From the NCBI GenBank assembly GCA_949130485.1, contig OX422203.1, positions 3,129,178 through 3,193,177 of the forward strand: DNA of 64,000 nucleotides, in the 5' to 3' direction. Source of the DNA: Agelas oroides. Its lineage: Eukaryota; Porifera; Demospongiae; Agelasida; Agelasidae. The notes below the pieces were generated by a model that saw only the letters and a program-made list of their open reading frames with translations, did no database searches and had not been told where the DNA came from. Shown piece after piece: positions 23,270 through 35,029 of the stretch. Position 1 is the stretch's first letter. The number at the start of each line of letters is the position of its first letter. A program made the position numbers and the translations under genes.

Positions 23270-23590
23270 CCAAGATGCAACTTAAGGTGGCGGGGAAGTC
23301 TTTCGGCGGAGGTTAACGAAAACATAAACTTGGGTTACAGTCAGGACCAGGGTTACTCCTAGTTTCAGGGTTAGGGTTTGCTTTAGGGCAGTCTTGCTTT
23401 GCCTAATTTTAAAAAGGGTTTTAGTAGCTCATTAATATATTCATGAACCCAAAATTGCCACTCGATGGACGCATCTACACACTCACTCTAGGTAGCGTCC
23501 TAACCACCAATGTATCTCAAATCAATCTGTGCCAGCTTTTGTTCAGAGCTACTCTCAAAGTCAGGCTAGACTCATGTTTGTCACTACTCT
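23270..23590. repeat. Dispersed repeat, inverted copy at 35690-35965
   Basis: Shared words, in opposite orientation in the other copy, include TTTCGGCGGAGGTTAACGAA, GGGTTACTCCTAG, TTTGCTTTAGGGCA, TTGCTTTGCCTAA and CTCTCAAAGTCAGGCTAG. It is about 320 bp long with no coding content. The ends are not defined. Confidence 0.7.
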
Positions 23591-24016
23591 TGGAATGGAC
23601 AACTTTGACTGCACCTAAATGAATGCACATTTCAAAAAATTCACAGCTTGTCTACGGGAGGGGCTCATTCAGGAGTGGAAGCAAGCATTACTAGCCCCAC
23701 CTCTCCCCCTTATGTCGCTAAACAACTCACTGTTCTGTTCCACACACAAGTCCTCTGCAGCTTGCTTGTCTACGGCAGGTTAGTACCAACGATATATTGC
23801 GCATTCTAGTTAAAGCCCAGCCCAGCACTCGGAGCACCGGGCCACGGCCACCTACTAGGCTAGGCATACGATCGCAAGACCTGGGCCTACCCAGTGAGTA
23901 CAGTCTTGGACACTGTGGTCTTTCTGCTGCTTCTAGACACAAGCTAGCTTTCACAAGCAGGCATTACACACTACTCACAGCTACTGACACTACAGCACTT
24001 ACTAAAACTCCTCTGT

Positions 24017-24042
24017 TTTTTTTTTTTAATTTTTTTTTTTAA
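24017..24042. repeat. Poly-T run
   Basis: T13-AA-T12-AAG. It could be the poly-A tail of a minus-strand retroposed fragment, but nothing upstream supports a specific element. Confidence 0.6.
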
Positions 24043-24679
24043 GTCGATCTAAGCTTATCTTCAAAGTTCCGACCACCACATGAGGGGTCCCGCCAGGCCA
24101 CATCTTAACTAACTTAATTATAAACTGATTATTGGATGTCAATGCCGACAGGAAATGGGGAAAATCCCCAATTTTACGGACAGTGAACGGATGAAGATTC
24201 CCAAAACGGACTGTGCACTATATGTTTACAAAGACAAAGAATTCTATCAGCTTGGATTCCAGGTTTGTTGACCTTGAAAACGCAGGGTTCCCTGCCACCT
24301 TAAAGGATCCGCGTAATATAATATAATATAACATAAATAATACGCAGGCCAGAGGAAGCGTTGGACATCCAATCTGAGTTGATATTCGTTAATGGCATGG
24401 TGCACTTACCCCATGAATGAAACTTTGGTACACCAACAACTCTCCCTACCAGCTACACCACTGTCACCCCTCACAGCGACTCCCGAAGCCGCTTACGTGA
24501 CGTCACACGTTCAATATACCTACGTATAAAATCATTGCGTGTATTGAGCGCGGTACATGTACCACGCAAATAATACGCGCGTAACGCGTGAGTATTATAA
24601 TTGAAGGGCTCAAAACCATAGTGGGCTAACCAAAAACAAATCACGTTACAGGTAATATCAGGTATCATACGTACCTACA

Positions 24680-25640
24680 CATGTTCGACATATCCTGTGG
24701 CAGGCGTACCTAGAATTGTTCTGTGAGGGGAATACCTTTGGTACACATCATGTAAAGGCTACACATGTTGGACATATCCTGTGGCAGGTGTACCTAGAAT
24801 TGTTCTGTGAGGGGTATGCCTGGGTACACATCATGTAAAGGCTACAAATGTTCGACATATCCTGTGGCAGGTATACCTAGACATGCTGTGTACATATTCT
24901 GTGAGGGGAATACCTTCGGTACGCATCATGTAAAGGCTACACATGTTGGACATATCCTGTGGCAGGTGTACCTAGAATTGTTCTGTGAGGGGTATGCCTG
25001 GGTACACATCATGTAAAGGCTGCAAATGTTCGACATATCCTGTGGCAGGTGTACCTAGAATTGTTCTGTGAGGGGTATGCCTTCGGTACGCATCATGTAA
25101 AAGCTGCAAATGTTCGACATATCCTGTGGCAGGTGTACCTAGAATTGTTCTGTGAGGGGTATGCCTGGGTACACATCATGTAAAGGCTACAAATGTTGGA
25201 CATATCCTGTGGCAGGTATACCTAGACATGCTGTGTACATATTCTGTGAGGGGAATACCTTCGGTACGCATCATGTAAAGGCTACACATGTTGGACATAT
25301 CCTGTGGCAGGTGTACCTAGAATTGTTCTGTGAGGGGTATGCCTGGGTACACATCATGTAAAGGCTGCAAATGTTCGACATATCCTGTGGCAGGTGTACC
25401 TAGAATTGTTCTGTGAGGGGTATGCCTGGGTACACATCATGTAAAGGCTACAAATGTTGGACATATCCTGTGGCAGGTATACCTAGACATGCTGTGTACA
25501 TATTCTGTGAGGGGTATGCCTTCGGTACACATCATGTAAAGGCTACAAATGTTGGACATATCCTGTGGCAGGTATACCTAGACATGTTGGGTACATGTTC
25601 TGCGAGGGGTATGCCTGGGTACGCATCATGTAAAGGGTAT
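24680..25640. repeat. Minisatellite, ~83-bp and ~94-bp monomers
   Basis: About eleven tandem units each contain GACATATCCTGTGGCAGG, TACCTAG, CTGTGAGGGG and CATCATGTAAAG. Two unit types alternate: a short one with CCTAGAATTGTTCTG, and a long one with CCTAGACATGCTGTGTACAT. Higher-order spacings of 345 and 261 bp between near-identical blocks (24807, 25152, 25413) show block duplication. Short plus-strand frames stay open across units, but stop codons recur, so coding is not supported. Confidence 0.92.
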
Positions 25641-27578
25641 CACTAGAAATGTTTGACTCTATTGAAGTAAAGCATGCAAGAAACTCAACATTCGGTGAAT
25701 TAGATAGCCCAGGCTGCTTCTGAACCTTTCTATTAAAGCAGGTGAAAGCGTGCCTCGCTATTCACGATTGATAAACTGATGTCTGGCTCCTCCCTTGAGG
25801 GTAAAGCGAAGAAACCACAAAACTCTGAACTCTAAGGCTTTCTATACTTCAGGTCTTGTAGCTAAGTAGCAGTGAACTTTGTTTCCTAAGCCTAACAAAG
25901 AGTTCACCTATGTATAGCACTGAACTCTAAAGTGTTCGAGCCAAGGTAAACCTGCAGCACTAATCTCCTATGAGCATCTTGGGGTGCGGTTACTTTGCTT
26001 GATAGATAATCAGGTTTAATATAGGACTTCACATACAGGTATGTGGTAGCTACAGCTATAGTATGTATAGCATTGTAATGTAAAACTATTTAAGTACGTA
26101 TCACCAGCTATGGGACATTAAAATGAATCTACAGTAGGGGTCCCAACAAAAAATCCAAGAGCGAACGAACTTGACTCAAGTAGCTATGCTGAAATCCAAG
26201 AACCAAGTGTCCTTGTTTGTAAACTACAGTTTCTATGACTTTCGTTGTTCCGAAAATAAATAAAGCTAACAGAGGGTTATGTGCCAAAATATGGCCATAA
26301 TGATTTTATATGGGGGATTATATATGAACATACCTTTAACAGATATCCACGCGAGTGGTCCAGCTATTTTAATACTCTACCAATGGTAGATAATCAATTG
26401 CACTGGTGCTTGCTAAATTTACTTGTCAAAAGTCACTTCAAACTATCAATTATTCTTCTATGGGAAAAATGTATTGCAACATAAAATAATAGTTAATATA
26501 TCTAGTCTCTTGACAGCTATAAACTTGATTGGTTCCAGGCATTTTTGCACAAGATACATCAAGTGAAATCCATCAGTACCACTAGTTTCATAGCGTGAAT
26601 CGAACTGCGCCCAATTTTTGGCACTTAACCCTTTCAAGTCCAAGACGAATTGACTGAAAATAGATTTGCAGCACCAACTTTTATAGTCCGGTTTTTATAT
26701 ATCTCAGATAGATACTTAGTTCTAGTACAATAGATTTGAAATCAGAGCACCTTCGATTTTTTCGTTGGGAGCCCTATCTATACAGCTTGAATTAAATGTG
26801 ACAGAATTGCATACTTGTTCCTCATTAAGATCTACACAGCCTTGAGATTGGACAAAGCAGGTAGGTTTTACTGCAATATGGCTTCCATAAATATCTATTT
26901 ACTTTCAGAACAAGTGACTTTCTAAAAGCAGCCAGGCAAACAAACACATACTCTCAATTCACTCAAGGCAAACTTTATGATTCTACAAGTGCAATGATCA
27001 ACTCTTTATTCTTACTGGAAGTTGTGGAGCAACTTTCTGTTTTTCTATTTGGAGCTTAGTACAGGAATTTCTAAACAGTAAACCAGTGACTTTCAATTCA
27101 AAAGGCGACCAGTGCACATGCAATGATGGGTACCAACAAGGTAGTTGCTGTGTCATTGCAACTCACTTGTATATAACTGCATGGAAACAGAGCTTGAGCG
27201 AATGGGCAAAATAGCATGCACTCCTTTCAGTTATCTAGACACGAAAATTAAAGGTTTGATAAAGGTCTGCTATCCTTGTGAGGCCATTGCCGGTACGTTC
27301 CAGCAGCCCAAAAGATCATTGCATGCGAAACTTACGCACGTGAGAAAATTTACTGAATGTCAACTATTTAACCTCAACGTCCGGCAGAAATCATTGCGGC
27401 ATCCACACTAACTCCGGACGCTAAAATTCCGGACAAAAAAATGTGTTCATTTAAGAGTGGATGGCAGCTATACATTTACGTTAAATGTTACTCTATATCT
27501 TTATTTTCATGTTGTCAACCCTATCGCAACTCAGCATTTTATTTCCGTCGTTAAATTAAACGTTTGCATTCATTCAGT
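25641..27578. other. Intergenic and 5' flank of the membrane-protein gene
   Basis: No convincing frame. The sequence is AT-rich, and the last ~150 bp should contain the promoter of the gene at 27579. I can name no specific element. Confidence 0.4.
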
Positions 27579-29447
27579 ATGGTCGCGTCTGTCAGCCAGA
27601 GTTTCCTAGCATTCAGTGTTCTTATCTGTTTGCCGGGATGCAGCCATCAAGAAGTGATCCATGCTGCAACTGGGAATCGAAGTATCAACCATGGCTGTCC
27701 GTCGTGGTTTATTCCCATCAACAACAGTTCAGAGCGCTGCAAATGTGGTGAGCCAATCCACCGCCCAGGGAGGGTGGTACTTTGTGATCGAAATACAAAC
27801 CAGACTCTGGTGCGAATAACCTATTGCATGGACTATAATGAAGAAGAAGATGAGGTCTTTGTCGGTGAGTGTCCTTTTATCAGCAAAGAAGGAGAGGTTC
27901 AGGGAATGTATGTAAAATTTCCACAGAATGTTTCTGAACTGAACCCATTTCTGTGCAGTGGGTTGAACCGCACTGGAGTAATGTGCAGCCAATGCCAGGA
28001 GGGTTTGGGAACCGCCATCTTTTCCTATTCAATGCAATGTCTTCCGTGTATGAGCAGTGGCCTTGGTTGGACATTGTATGTGTTTCTTGCCACTTTCCCT
28101 ACCACCATACTTTTCCTGATTGTGTTAATATTCCAATGTCGCTGTATTACTTCTGGACCAATGAATTCTTACATATTTGTATACCAGTTAGCAGTCAGTA
28201 CTCTAAATAATCAGCCATCTATAGTGAATTTATTTGCAAGTGCAACATCATTCACTTTCTTTTTGCGGGTCTCTTTTACCATAAGTGGTATTTGGAACTT
28301 GGACTTCTTTCGCTATCTTATTCCTCCCTTCTGTGTGAGTGATCAAATCAGTCCACTTCATGTTGTCGCACTTGAGTACGTTGTGGCCTTTTATCCTTTG
28401 TTGCTAACTGTCATTGTATACATCTGCATCCAGTTACATGCTAGAGACTGCTGGGTGATTGTCTATTTGTGCCGAGCGTTTTGTAAGTGTTTCAGCAGCT
28501 GTAGACAAAGGTGGGGAAGACAGTGGAATCCATTTGCTTCACTTGTCCATACATTTGCCTCATTTCTACTCCTCTCCTATTGCAAAATCTTGATTATATC
28601 ACTTCGGCTTCTGAGCTACACACAGCTACATCTTCCTACTGGAGGAGCAATTAGCCCACCCAGGAGGGTGCTCCACGATCCATCCCTAGAATGGTTTGGT
28701 GAGAAACATCTGCCATTCGCTCTTCCTGCCATCTTTATTCTTTGTATCTTCGTGTTCTTACCAGCACTTTTTCTGTTGCTGTATCCAATGAAAATCTTTC
28801 AGAAGTGTCTTGGGTGCTGTGGTAGAAGGTTGCTCGCATTACATGCATTTGCCGATGTCTTCCAGGGTTGCTACAAGAATGGCACCAATGGTACAAGGGA
28901 CTGCCGCTACTTTGCAGGACTTTACCTTGTTTTTCGAATAGTGTTTCTTCCTGCACTGTACGGTGGTTCTATATTTGGCTTCTATGATGAGATGGCATCA
29001 ACTGTATGCCTGGTCACAGCGTCACTACTTTTTCTTCTATTTCGTCCTTACAAGAACAGTTCTTGGCTTAACATTTGGGACTCCACTCTGTTTTCACTCT
29101 ATGCCTTTGTAGTATTTGGTGTTATGTATTCAAAGTATGTTGCATCTGTTCCCATTCAAATTACGGAAGTGCTTAGTGTTGTACCTTCAGTATATTTGAT
29201 AATTTATGTGATATACAGACTGGTGGCATGGATGAAGACTCTTCAGATATTAAAGAAAAAGCACAAAAATCAATTGATTCCAGAAACAGAAGAACCAGAC
29301 AGACTCACACACCCTGAAGATTACGAAAATGAGGAAGAAGTCAAGTTGCTCCTTTCTAATGATCAAGCAAATGATTATCCACAAGATCCTGAGCTGGAAA
29401 CCTATCCTGCGTGTGGGAACAGTCAGCAGAAGTATGGCTCTGTTTAA
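27579..29447 (+). CDS. Intronless multipass membrane protein with Cys-rich extracellular domain
   Basis: A single exon of 622 residues. The start is the ATG at 27579, followed directly by a signal-peptide-like segment (VASVSQSFLAFSVLICLPGC). Residues ~25-150 form a Cys-rich extracellular region with several N-glycosylation sites, ending in LNRTGVMCSQCQEGLGT and CLPC. About nine or ten hydrophobic spans follow, for example around LYVFLATFPTTILFLIVLIF and LPFALPAIFILCIFVFLPAL. The cytosolic tail of ~75 residues is acidic (EENEE-like) with no recognised motif. From memory, the NRTGxxCxxCxxG signature followed by many helices recurs in large sponge and cnidarian families of unknown function. No transporter or receptor signature was recognised. 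Lack of introns may mean an old retrocopy or the family's normal structure. Confidence 0.88.
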   Translation: MVASVSQSFLAFSVLICLPGCSHQEVIHAATGNRSINHGCPSWFIPINNSSERCKCGEPIHRPGRVVLCDRNTNQTLVRITYCMDYNEEEDEVFVGECPFISKEGEVQGMYVKFPQNVSELNPFLCSGLNRTGVMCSQCQEGLGTAIFSYSMQCLPCMSSGLGWTLYVFLATFPTTILFLIVLIFQCRCITSGPMNSYIFVYQLAVSTLNNQPSIVNLFASATSFTFFLRVSFTISGIWNLDFFRYLIPPFCVSDQISPLHVVALEYVVAFYPLLLTVIVYICIQLHARDCWVIVYLCRAFCKCFSSCRQRWGRQWNPFASLVHTFASFLLLSYCKILIISLRLLSYTQLHLPTGGAISPPRRVLHDPSLEWFGEKHLPFALPAIFILCIFVFLPALFLLLYPMKIFQKCLGCCGRRLLALHAFADVFQGCYKNGTNGTRDCRYFAGLYLVFRIVFLPALYGGSIFGFYDEMASTVCLVTASLLFLLFRPYKNSSWLNIWDSTLFSLYAFVVFGVMYSKYVASVPIQITEVLSVVPSVYLIIYVIYRLVAWMKTLQILKKKHKNQLIPETEEPDRLTHPEDYENEEEVKLLLSNDQANDYPQDPELETYPACGNSQQKYGSV

Positions 29448-31171
29448 CAAGTCACTGTTATAATTCTTGTTTTCCTTTTGTTTATATCTTTTGACAGTTA
29501 CCAAAATCAATTCAAAAAACTCATTTTCAATTTCTTTTTATATCTGATTCACATGACAGTTGCCAAATCAATTATACATTATTTTGTAGGCAGGGAACTT
29601 TCATCAGTTACTTAGTTTAGTCCCTTTGTAGTTTGCCTATGTATTAGCTATTACACATATTCTCGGGTACCCTAAATTGATATATGAAAGTGTATATACA
29701 CATTGATTCATTCCAAAACAGTGATTTTCATAACAGTGTACCTATAGATAAGAAACCACAGTTGGATTGAGTTTGCTTGTCAATTTTTCGGGTATTGGTG
29801 CACTTTTCCAAAAGTGGTAATTCATGAACAAGTATTGGTTAGGTTTAGAGTTACGTTAGGGCTCATTTAGGTTACGTTGCATATGCTCGTATACTTGCAT
29901 ATATTGACCAATAGGATTAGAGCAGTACTGTGGGATACATCATTGATGGGTTGACCTAAAAGCAGGAATGGGAAATGGGGAAATAAGAGATGACGAATCG
30001 AGGGAATGAGGAATTGAGGAATCGAGGGAATGAGGAAATGAGGAAATGAGGAAATGAGGAAATGAGGAAATTAGGAAATGCAGGAATTGAGGAATCAAGG
30101 GAATGAGGAAATGAGGAAATGAGGAATTGAGGAATCGAGGGAATGAGGAAATGAGGAAATGCAGGAAGTTGCATCAATGCCCTCACACAGTGAGGTAGCA
30201 AATGCTACCACAAATAATTATTATTATTTCAAACATGCCACCAGGAGGCACAATGTATTTACAAACTACGGAAATAAGTATAACTAGAAACAAAATTTAA
30301 GTAATATGAGATTTCAGAAACTCTCCAACAGTTCGACCATCAATTATACCCCAATACATTCATGAATTTGACCTGAATTGTGCTCTTTGTTTCTGTTTTT
30401 CTCCACTGCCATACACGTTGACTGCTACCTGTCGAGACTAATATGCATGTGACCTTTGACTCTGGGGCTTGTGAGTGTCTAGCTAGTCATACAGCGACAT
30501 ATGCTATATAGTACCCTTGCATGCATGCAATAAAGGAGGCTACTCTCGGTTTGTACAGAGTAAGAAAGAATGAAAGAAGCTAGTGGATAATCTAGCATGA
30601 AGAACGTCTTGTGTGTACAGCAAAAATAAGCGGGGGCTGTGTCGTTGTAGCTACAGTCTGCATTCTAGCCCCCGGCCCGGTGTAAGTTTCAGCTTAGAAA
30701 ATTGACACAAGTTGCTTGTAGTTGCAACACAGCCCTAAAGACTCTAGGTCCTTGGGTCCCCAGGTCTAGTGTTTATAGTGTCCCCATAATGTTCTCTTTT
30801 TGATTGTTATTCTTCAATCTCTCCTAGTCTCGCAGGCCACACCCTTTGAGACTACACTTCAGCTGATCACATACTTATAGCCTTGGTAAACCGATAAATG
30901 AACACCAGTGTACCAAATGTGTATTGATTCATCCCTTGCAATCAACATAGTCATTATCAACCCCCAAACTGTCAGTGGTTGTATAGTACTTAATTGTTAT
31001 TCTGTACTTATTTTTTTGAGTAAGCAAAATGACACAATGATTGGTCTTTAGTAGGTGAAATGAGAGTAGGCAAAATGAGCCTAAACCACTGGGGTCTACA
31101 CATGCAGTGTAAGACAATAACTGTAGTATACAATAATTATAAATAATAATAGGTCTATTATGCTGCACACT
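29448..31171. other. Intergenic between convergent genes
   Basis: This lies between the stop of the membrane-protein gene and the stop of the minus-strand ubiquitin-like gene. It contains the GA-rich repeat at 29903-30175 and otherwise AT-rich sequence without a gene. The 3' UTRs of both genes must be here. Confidence 0.45.
29903..30175. repeat. Dispersed repeat with expanded GGAATGAGGAAATGA minisatellite
   Basis: It shares its head (TTGACCAATAG, AGTACTGTGGGATACATCAT, AGCAGGAATGGGAAATGGGG) with 22136-22275. The tail is longer here: about 20 imperfect GAGGAAAT and GAGGAATT units. Confidence 0.8.
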
Positions 31172-33474
31172 TCAGTCTAATAGTTCATACAAGGAAGACA
31201 TTTTTATCATCCTCTCAAGTCCAAAGTGCATCTTTGCAAGTTTGGTCTTTGCTAGCACAGACAGTCTGGGTGGCTGAAGCTGAGTATGCGTACTCAGCAC
31301 ACGCAGAAAATAGCTTGCCTTCTCTCTGAGATCTTGAGGAACATGCCACGGCACACACACAACATAGTCATTGAGCTCCTCGGCAAGAAAGCTCTGGCGA
31401 GAGTCAGGATTGTTTAACACACACTGTAGACCGAATAACACACTCTCTATACTAAGTATCTGTAGCGACGATATACTTGGTTCATTACTAGGAGTCATGC
31501 TGTTCTGGGGTGTGTTTGGTACAAACAATAGCTTCACATACGGGAGGAATGTAGACCAGAAGAAGCCAAGATTGCTTTCTTGCTCTGAGACGGAATCCAC
31601 AGTAGCATTTGTGAGAAATTTGGTCATGTGGCTGTTGATCTTTTTATACGAGGAGGGAGGGATGAGGTGAGGAGATACTAGAATCAGTTGTGACACAAAC
31701 AGCTGCACAAAGTACCTGTAAGTGAGATCAACACATATACATGTACATACATGTACATATCTAGCTTCAGGCCTAAGAGCAAGGAACTTTTGATGATATG
31801 AGAAAAAGGCTTAGGAAGGACATCAAACACAATATCAAAATACGACCATTGGCATCATTTTTAATAGTTGCCAACACAACTTGAAGGTGCGTAAACATCA
31901 CACACATGCACATACAGACGGACACACACACAAACATGCATGCATGCGCACACACGCACATACACACGCACACACACACAAACATGCATGCATGCGCACA
32001 CACGGCACACATGCACGCACACATACACACAAACACACACACACACACGGCGCACACACACACACACACGTACTCCAGTAACAACTCATCCGCAGTTTCA
32101 ATCCCCATGTTCTTCCACATCTTACTCGTATCAATCACGCCCACCAACACTCCCTCTGACGCCAGTTGCTGATGTATCTCTGAGTTGTGCGCAAAGCAGA
32201 CAAATGCACTCACCGCCAGCTGAGCCCACCATGTATTGTAAGAGGGGGAGTGAGCTATGCTGACAAATTGTTCCAGGACATCAATACGGGAAGCAATCTT
32301 GAGATGAGCCTCAGGGATTTCACACATGCTATAATAGGGACACAAACAGAAAACTAAACTTTACTGTAATGGTACAGTGTTTTGGTGTGCTTAGCTACAG
32401 TAGCAATGATTTTTTGATGCACACTTAGTATGAACCTAGTATTGTGTCACTGTAGCCTTGTAAAAAACTGAAGGGGGACAAAGATTGTTAAATACATCTA
32501 CTATAGCCTAAAGATGCTAAAGTTGGCAAAATATGAAAGGTTGCATGATGTCACACACTATCATATGAGGTCACATAACATTACACACACAAGATCACAT
32601 GACATCACACAATAAACTACACTGTATCCTGGAACACTCACTTGCACAATGTACCCATTGCTGTCCCTATCAGGTCTCGTAGTAATGAGCTATTTTGCCG
32701 AGAGTCTATGACCCTTTCTCCACGCTTTAGCTTGAATAACAAGAGTGAGTCCATCAAAAGCTCTAGGCAGCCATATTTGATCAGAACCTTTCGAAGTCGA
32801 TATGTGGACGCGATATGGTATAAAGCAACAGGAAATGACAGTTCCAAGTGTTTAACATTTGTTGAACAAATGTGCCAATCCTGGGTCAGCAACAGTGAGT
32901 ACAGCTTGACTAGAGTGTCCAAGCCTCCGATAGAAATGAAGTAATCTTTGTTCATCTGTTTTATGTTAGAACCCCATGGCGTAAAAACCTTGTTTCTTAG
33001 TTCTTCCATAAACCCTTGCTGGATGGCAGTATTTAGTGCATTTTCTCCATCACTCGGTACTGGGTCCAAGAGCGAGGGCACATGTACTTGGAATAGGTCT
33101 AGGAGGGACCTTAACCACCTAACAACACTCTGGACTTCCGGGCAATCTGCCTTTGATCTGTAGGTCAGATGGAGGGTATCACCAGTACGAAGGCAAATAG
33201 ATCTTAGATCATCGGAGTCACTAAGCACAGTAGATTCATATCGCAACGTCTGTGCACAAACGGGAATGCTAAAGTCGTCCTCAATCTTTTGTTTGAGGTC
33301 GAGAGCATTTTTTGGGAAAGACACACACTTGATTGTTTTTGTCTCAACTTGTTTAGAGGTGATACAGCTTAAATTCAGCACTGCTTCAAAGGAGCAGTCT
33401 TCATGTTGCCCACCGTCAGCTTTGGTACCTCTTTCTCTTCGTTCGCAGCCTTCCCCCGTGTGCTTCGCCTCCAT
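31172..33474 (-). CDS. Ubiquitin-like-domain protein with helical (ARM/HEAT-like) body
   Basis: Exons on the minus strand: 33474-32642, 32328-~32070, 31879-31831 (probable) and 31715-31172, about 560 residues. Residues ~45-110 are a ubiquitin-like fold: IKCVSFPKNALDLKQKIEDD, then LRYESTVLSDSDDLRSICLR and TGDTLHL. The rest is helix-rich with armadillo-like blocks (LFSLVKLYSLLL-type segments, WWAQLAVSAFVCFAHNSEIH, LRVLSTHTQL). I cannot name an orthologue. The first exon joins the second in phase 2. The end of the second exon is ambiguous because its donor lies in a (TG)n tract. The ubiquitin-like domain keeps no C-terminal Gly-Gly, so it is probably not a processed modifier but an interaction domain (inference). 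Confidence 0.8.
31905..32069. repeat. (CA)n microsatellite filling an intron and reaching the splice donor
   Basis: Imperfect (CA)n with CATGCATG and GCACACACGG interruptions. On the coding (minus) strand it is (GT)n starting immediately after GAGTAC of exon 2 in the ubiquitin-like gene. Any of several GT pairs could serve as donor. Confidence 0.9.
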
Positions 33475-33814
33475 TTGTTGATGGCCACAATATTTAGGGG
33501 AATCCCCCGTGTGTATCGTGACGTCATGCTATTTGGAAGCGTGCTTGATATGTTCACGCACATACTAAAAAAGACCCGAACATCACATCTACCTCTGCAT
33601 GTCTGAAGCTAATGCATGCTGTCTGGGTTTCTAAGTAAGTTTCAGTAGTAGCGTATAGAAGTGTTACAGTAAATTCAATCACTCAGAAATGATTATTGCC
33701 GCGTTCACATTTCCTAGGAAATCTTATCGCCGTGCGTCACTGAACTTTTTTCAGGAAATTTGATTGCTCACAGTGACAAACGAATGAGCGATTTCTCCTG
33801 TCAATGACTACTCA

Positions 33815-35029
33815 GGCACTCCCAGGATAGTGTTTCTCACCAAGCCTTATTGAATAAACTTGCTGTCCTTGGTGTTCTGCTTCGTTGGCTTGGTGACTAT
33901 TTACATTCACGGACGCAGTGTGTTGTGACAGAAAATATCATCTCCAAGCCTATCTGTCACGTCAGGTGTACCACAAGGATCAGTGTTGGGTCCTCTGCTG
34001 TTCTCTATATATGTGAACGACCTCCCGTCACTTCCTTATTCAGCTGAAACAAGATCTAGACTCTATGCTGATGATCACTGTCTCTACAAACCGCTTTCAA
34101 ATATGAATGACCTTGCAGAGATCCAAAGAGATATTGAACTGGTAGATAGCTGGTCTGTGAATAATCACCTTCAACCAAATGCTCTTAAAACCAAGTACAT
34201 GATCATCTCCAGGAAGAGACAAAGAGGAGTTACCCACATTTGTTTCTGAATGGATTGCAACTAGAGCAGGTCTCAAGGTACAAATACCTTGGAGTGATCA
34301 TTAATGAGTCCCTTTCCTGGTCTGAGCAGGTTAACTGTGTGTCCACCAGGGCTAAGGGAATATTAAGATACATTTATCGCCAATTTTACAGGTTTTGCTG
34401 TAGAAGTGCTCTGCTCAAACTTTATTCTTCGCTTGTGTTGCCTATCCTTGATTACAACAGCTTGGTCTGGGACCCACATCTATTGAAAGAAATTCGACAA
34501 CTTGATTCTGTCCAGACCTTTGCCTGCCGAATGGCCACAAAGAACTGGTCTGCTTCAGATAGTGAACTCCAATCGATATGCCACCTTCCACCATTGAAAA
34601 CTCGTCGAATGTATTTCAAACTAAACCACCTCACTCATATTCCAAATAACCTGTTTATGTATAGAACCTCTGGTAGTCACAGCGTGTTTCTCACGATCTT
34701 CAGTTATTTTGCCCTATAGAGCCAACACTAACTCTTTCTTGTTTTCTTTTGTTTGTAGTTCTGTAAAAGTTTGGAATTCCCTTCCTTACGATGTAGTTCA
34801 TGCTTTATCTGTTCAGATTTATAAGTGTCTCCTTAAACAGCATCTAGGCATGTCATTAGTGTATCAGTGTTTTTTTTTATTCATCATTGTGCATAATTTA
34901 TCATTGTTTTTTGTTTTGTTATGCAAGGGTTCCCTTCATATTAGCCTGAGTGCTATTGGGACTGCCCTTTGTTGTACAGCTAGTCTGTCAGCATTAACAC
35001 TATAAAAAAAAAAGAAAGAAAAAAAAAAG
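33815..35029 (+). pseudogene. 5'-truncated, frameshifted LINE (non-LTR reverse transcriptase)
   Basis: RT blocks appear in order across three frames: the HQALLNKLAVLGVL region, then SGVPQGSVLGPLLFSIYVND and the catalytic YADD (LYADDHCLY, near 34062). After that come the thumb/connection region (RYKYLGVIINESLSW) and the C-terminal KVWNSLPYDVV. At least three frameshifts (near 33955, 34240 and 34690) kill it. A/T-rich 3' sequence ends in an A-rich tail (35003-35029), as expected for target-primed insertion. The endonuclease part is absent. The clade is probably Jockey/CR1-like, with low certainty. Confidence 0.9.

Noticed and set aside
23760..23940. GC-rich block with 5S-rRNA-like words (TTGTCTACGGC, GGTTAGTACC)
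   Set aside because: Order and spacing do not match 5S rRNA and no internal control region is recognisable.
24807..25646. MRGMPGYTSCKGYKC-type repeated open frames
   Set aside because: These are frames through minisatellite monomers, with stops at regular intervals. No start context and no matching protein family.
31881..32263. His/Thr-rich open frames over the (CA)n tract
   Set aside because: These are translations of the microsatellite, not proteins.
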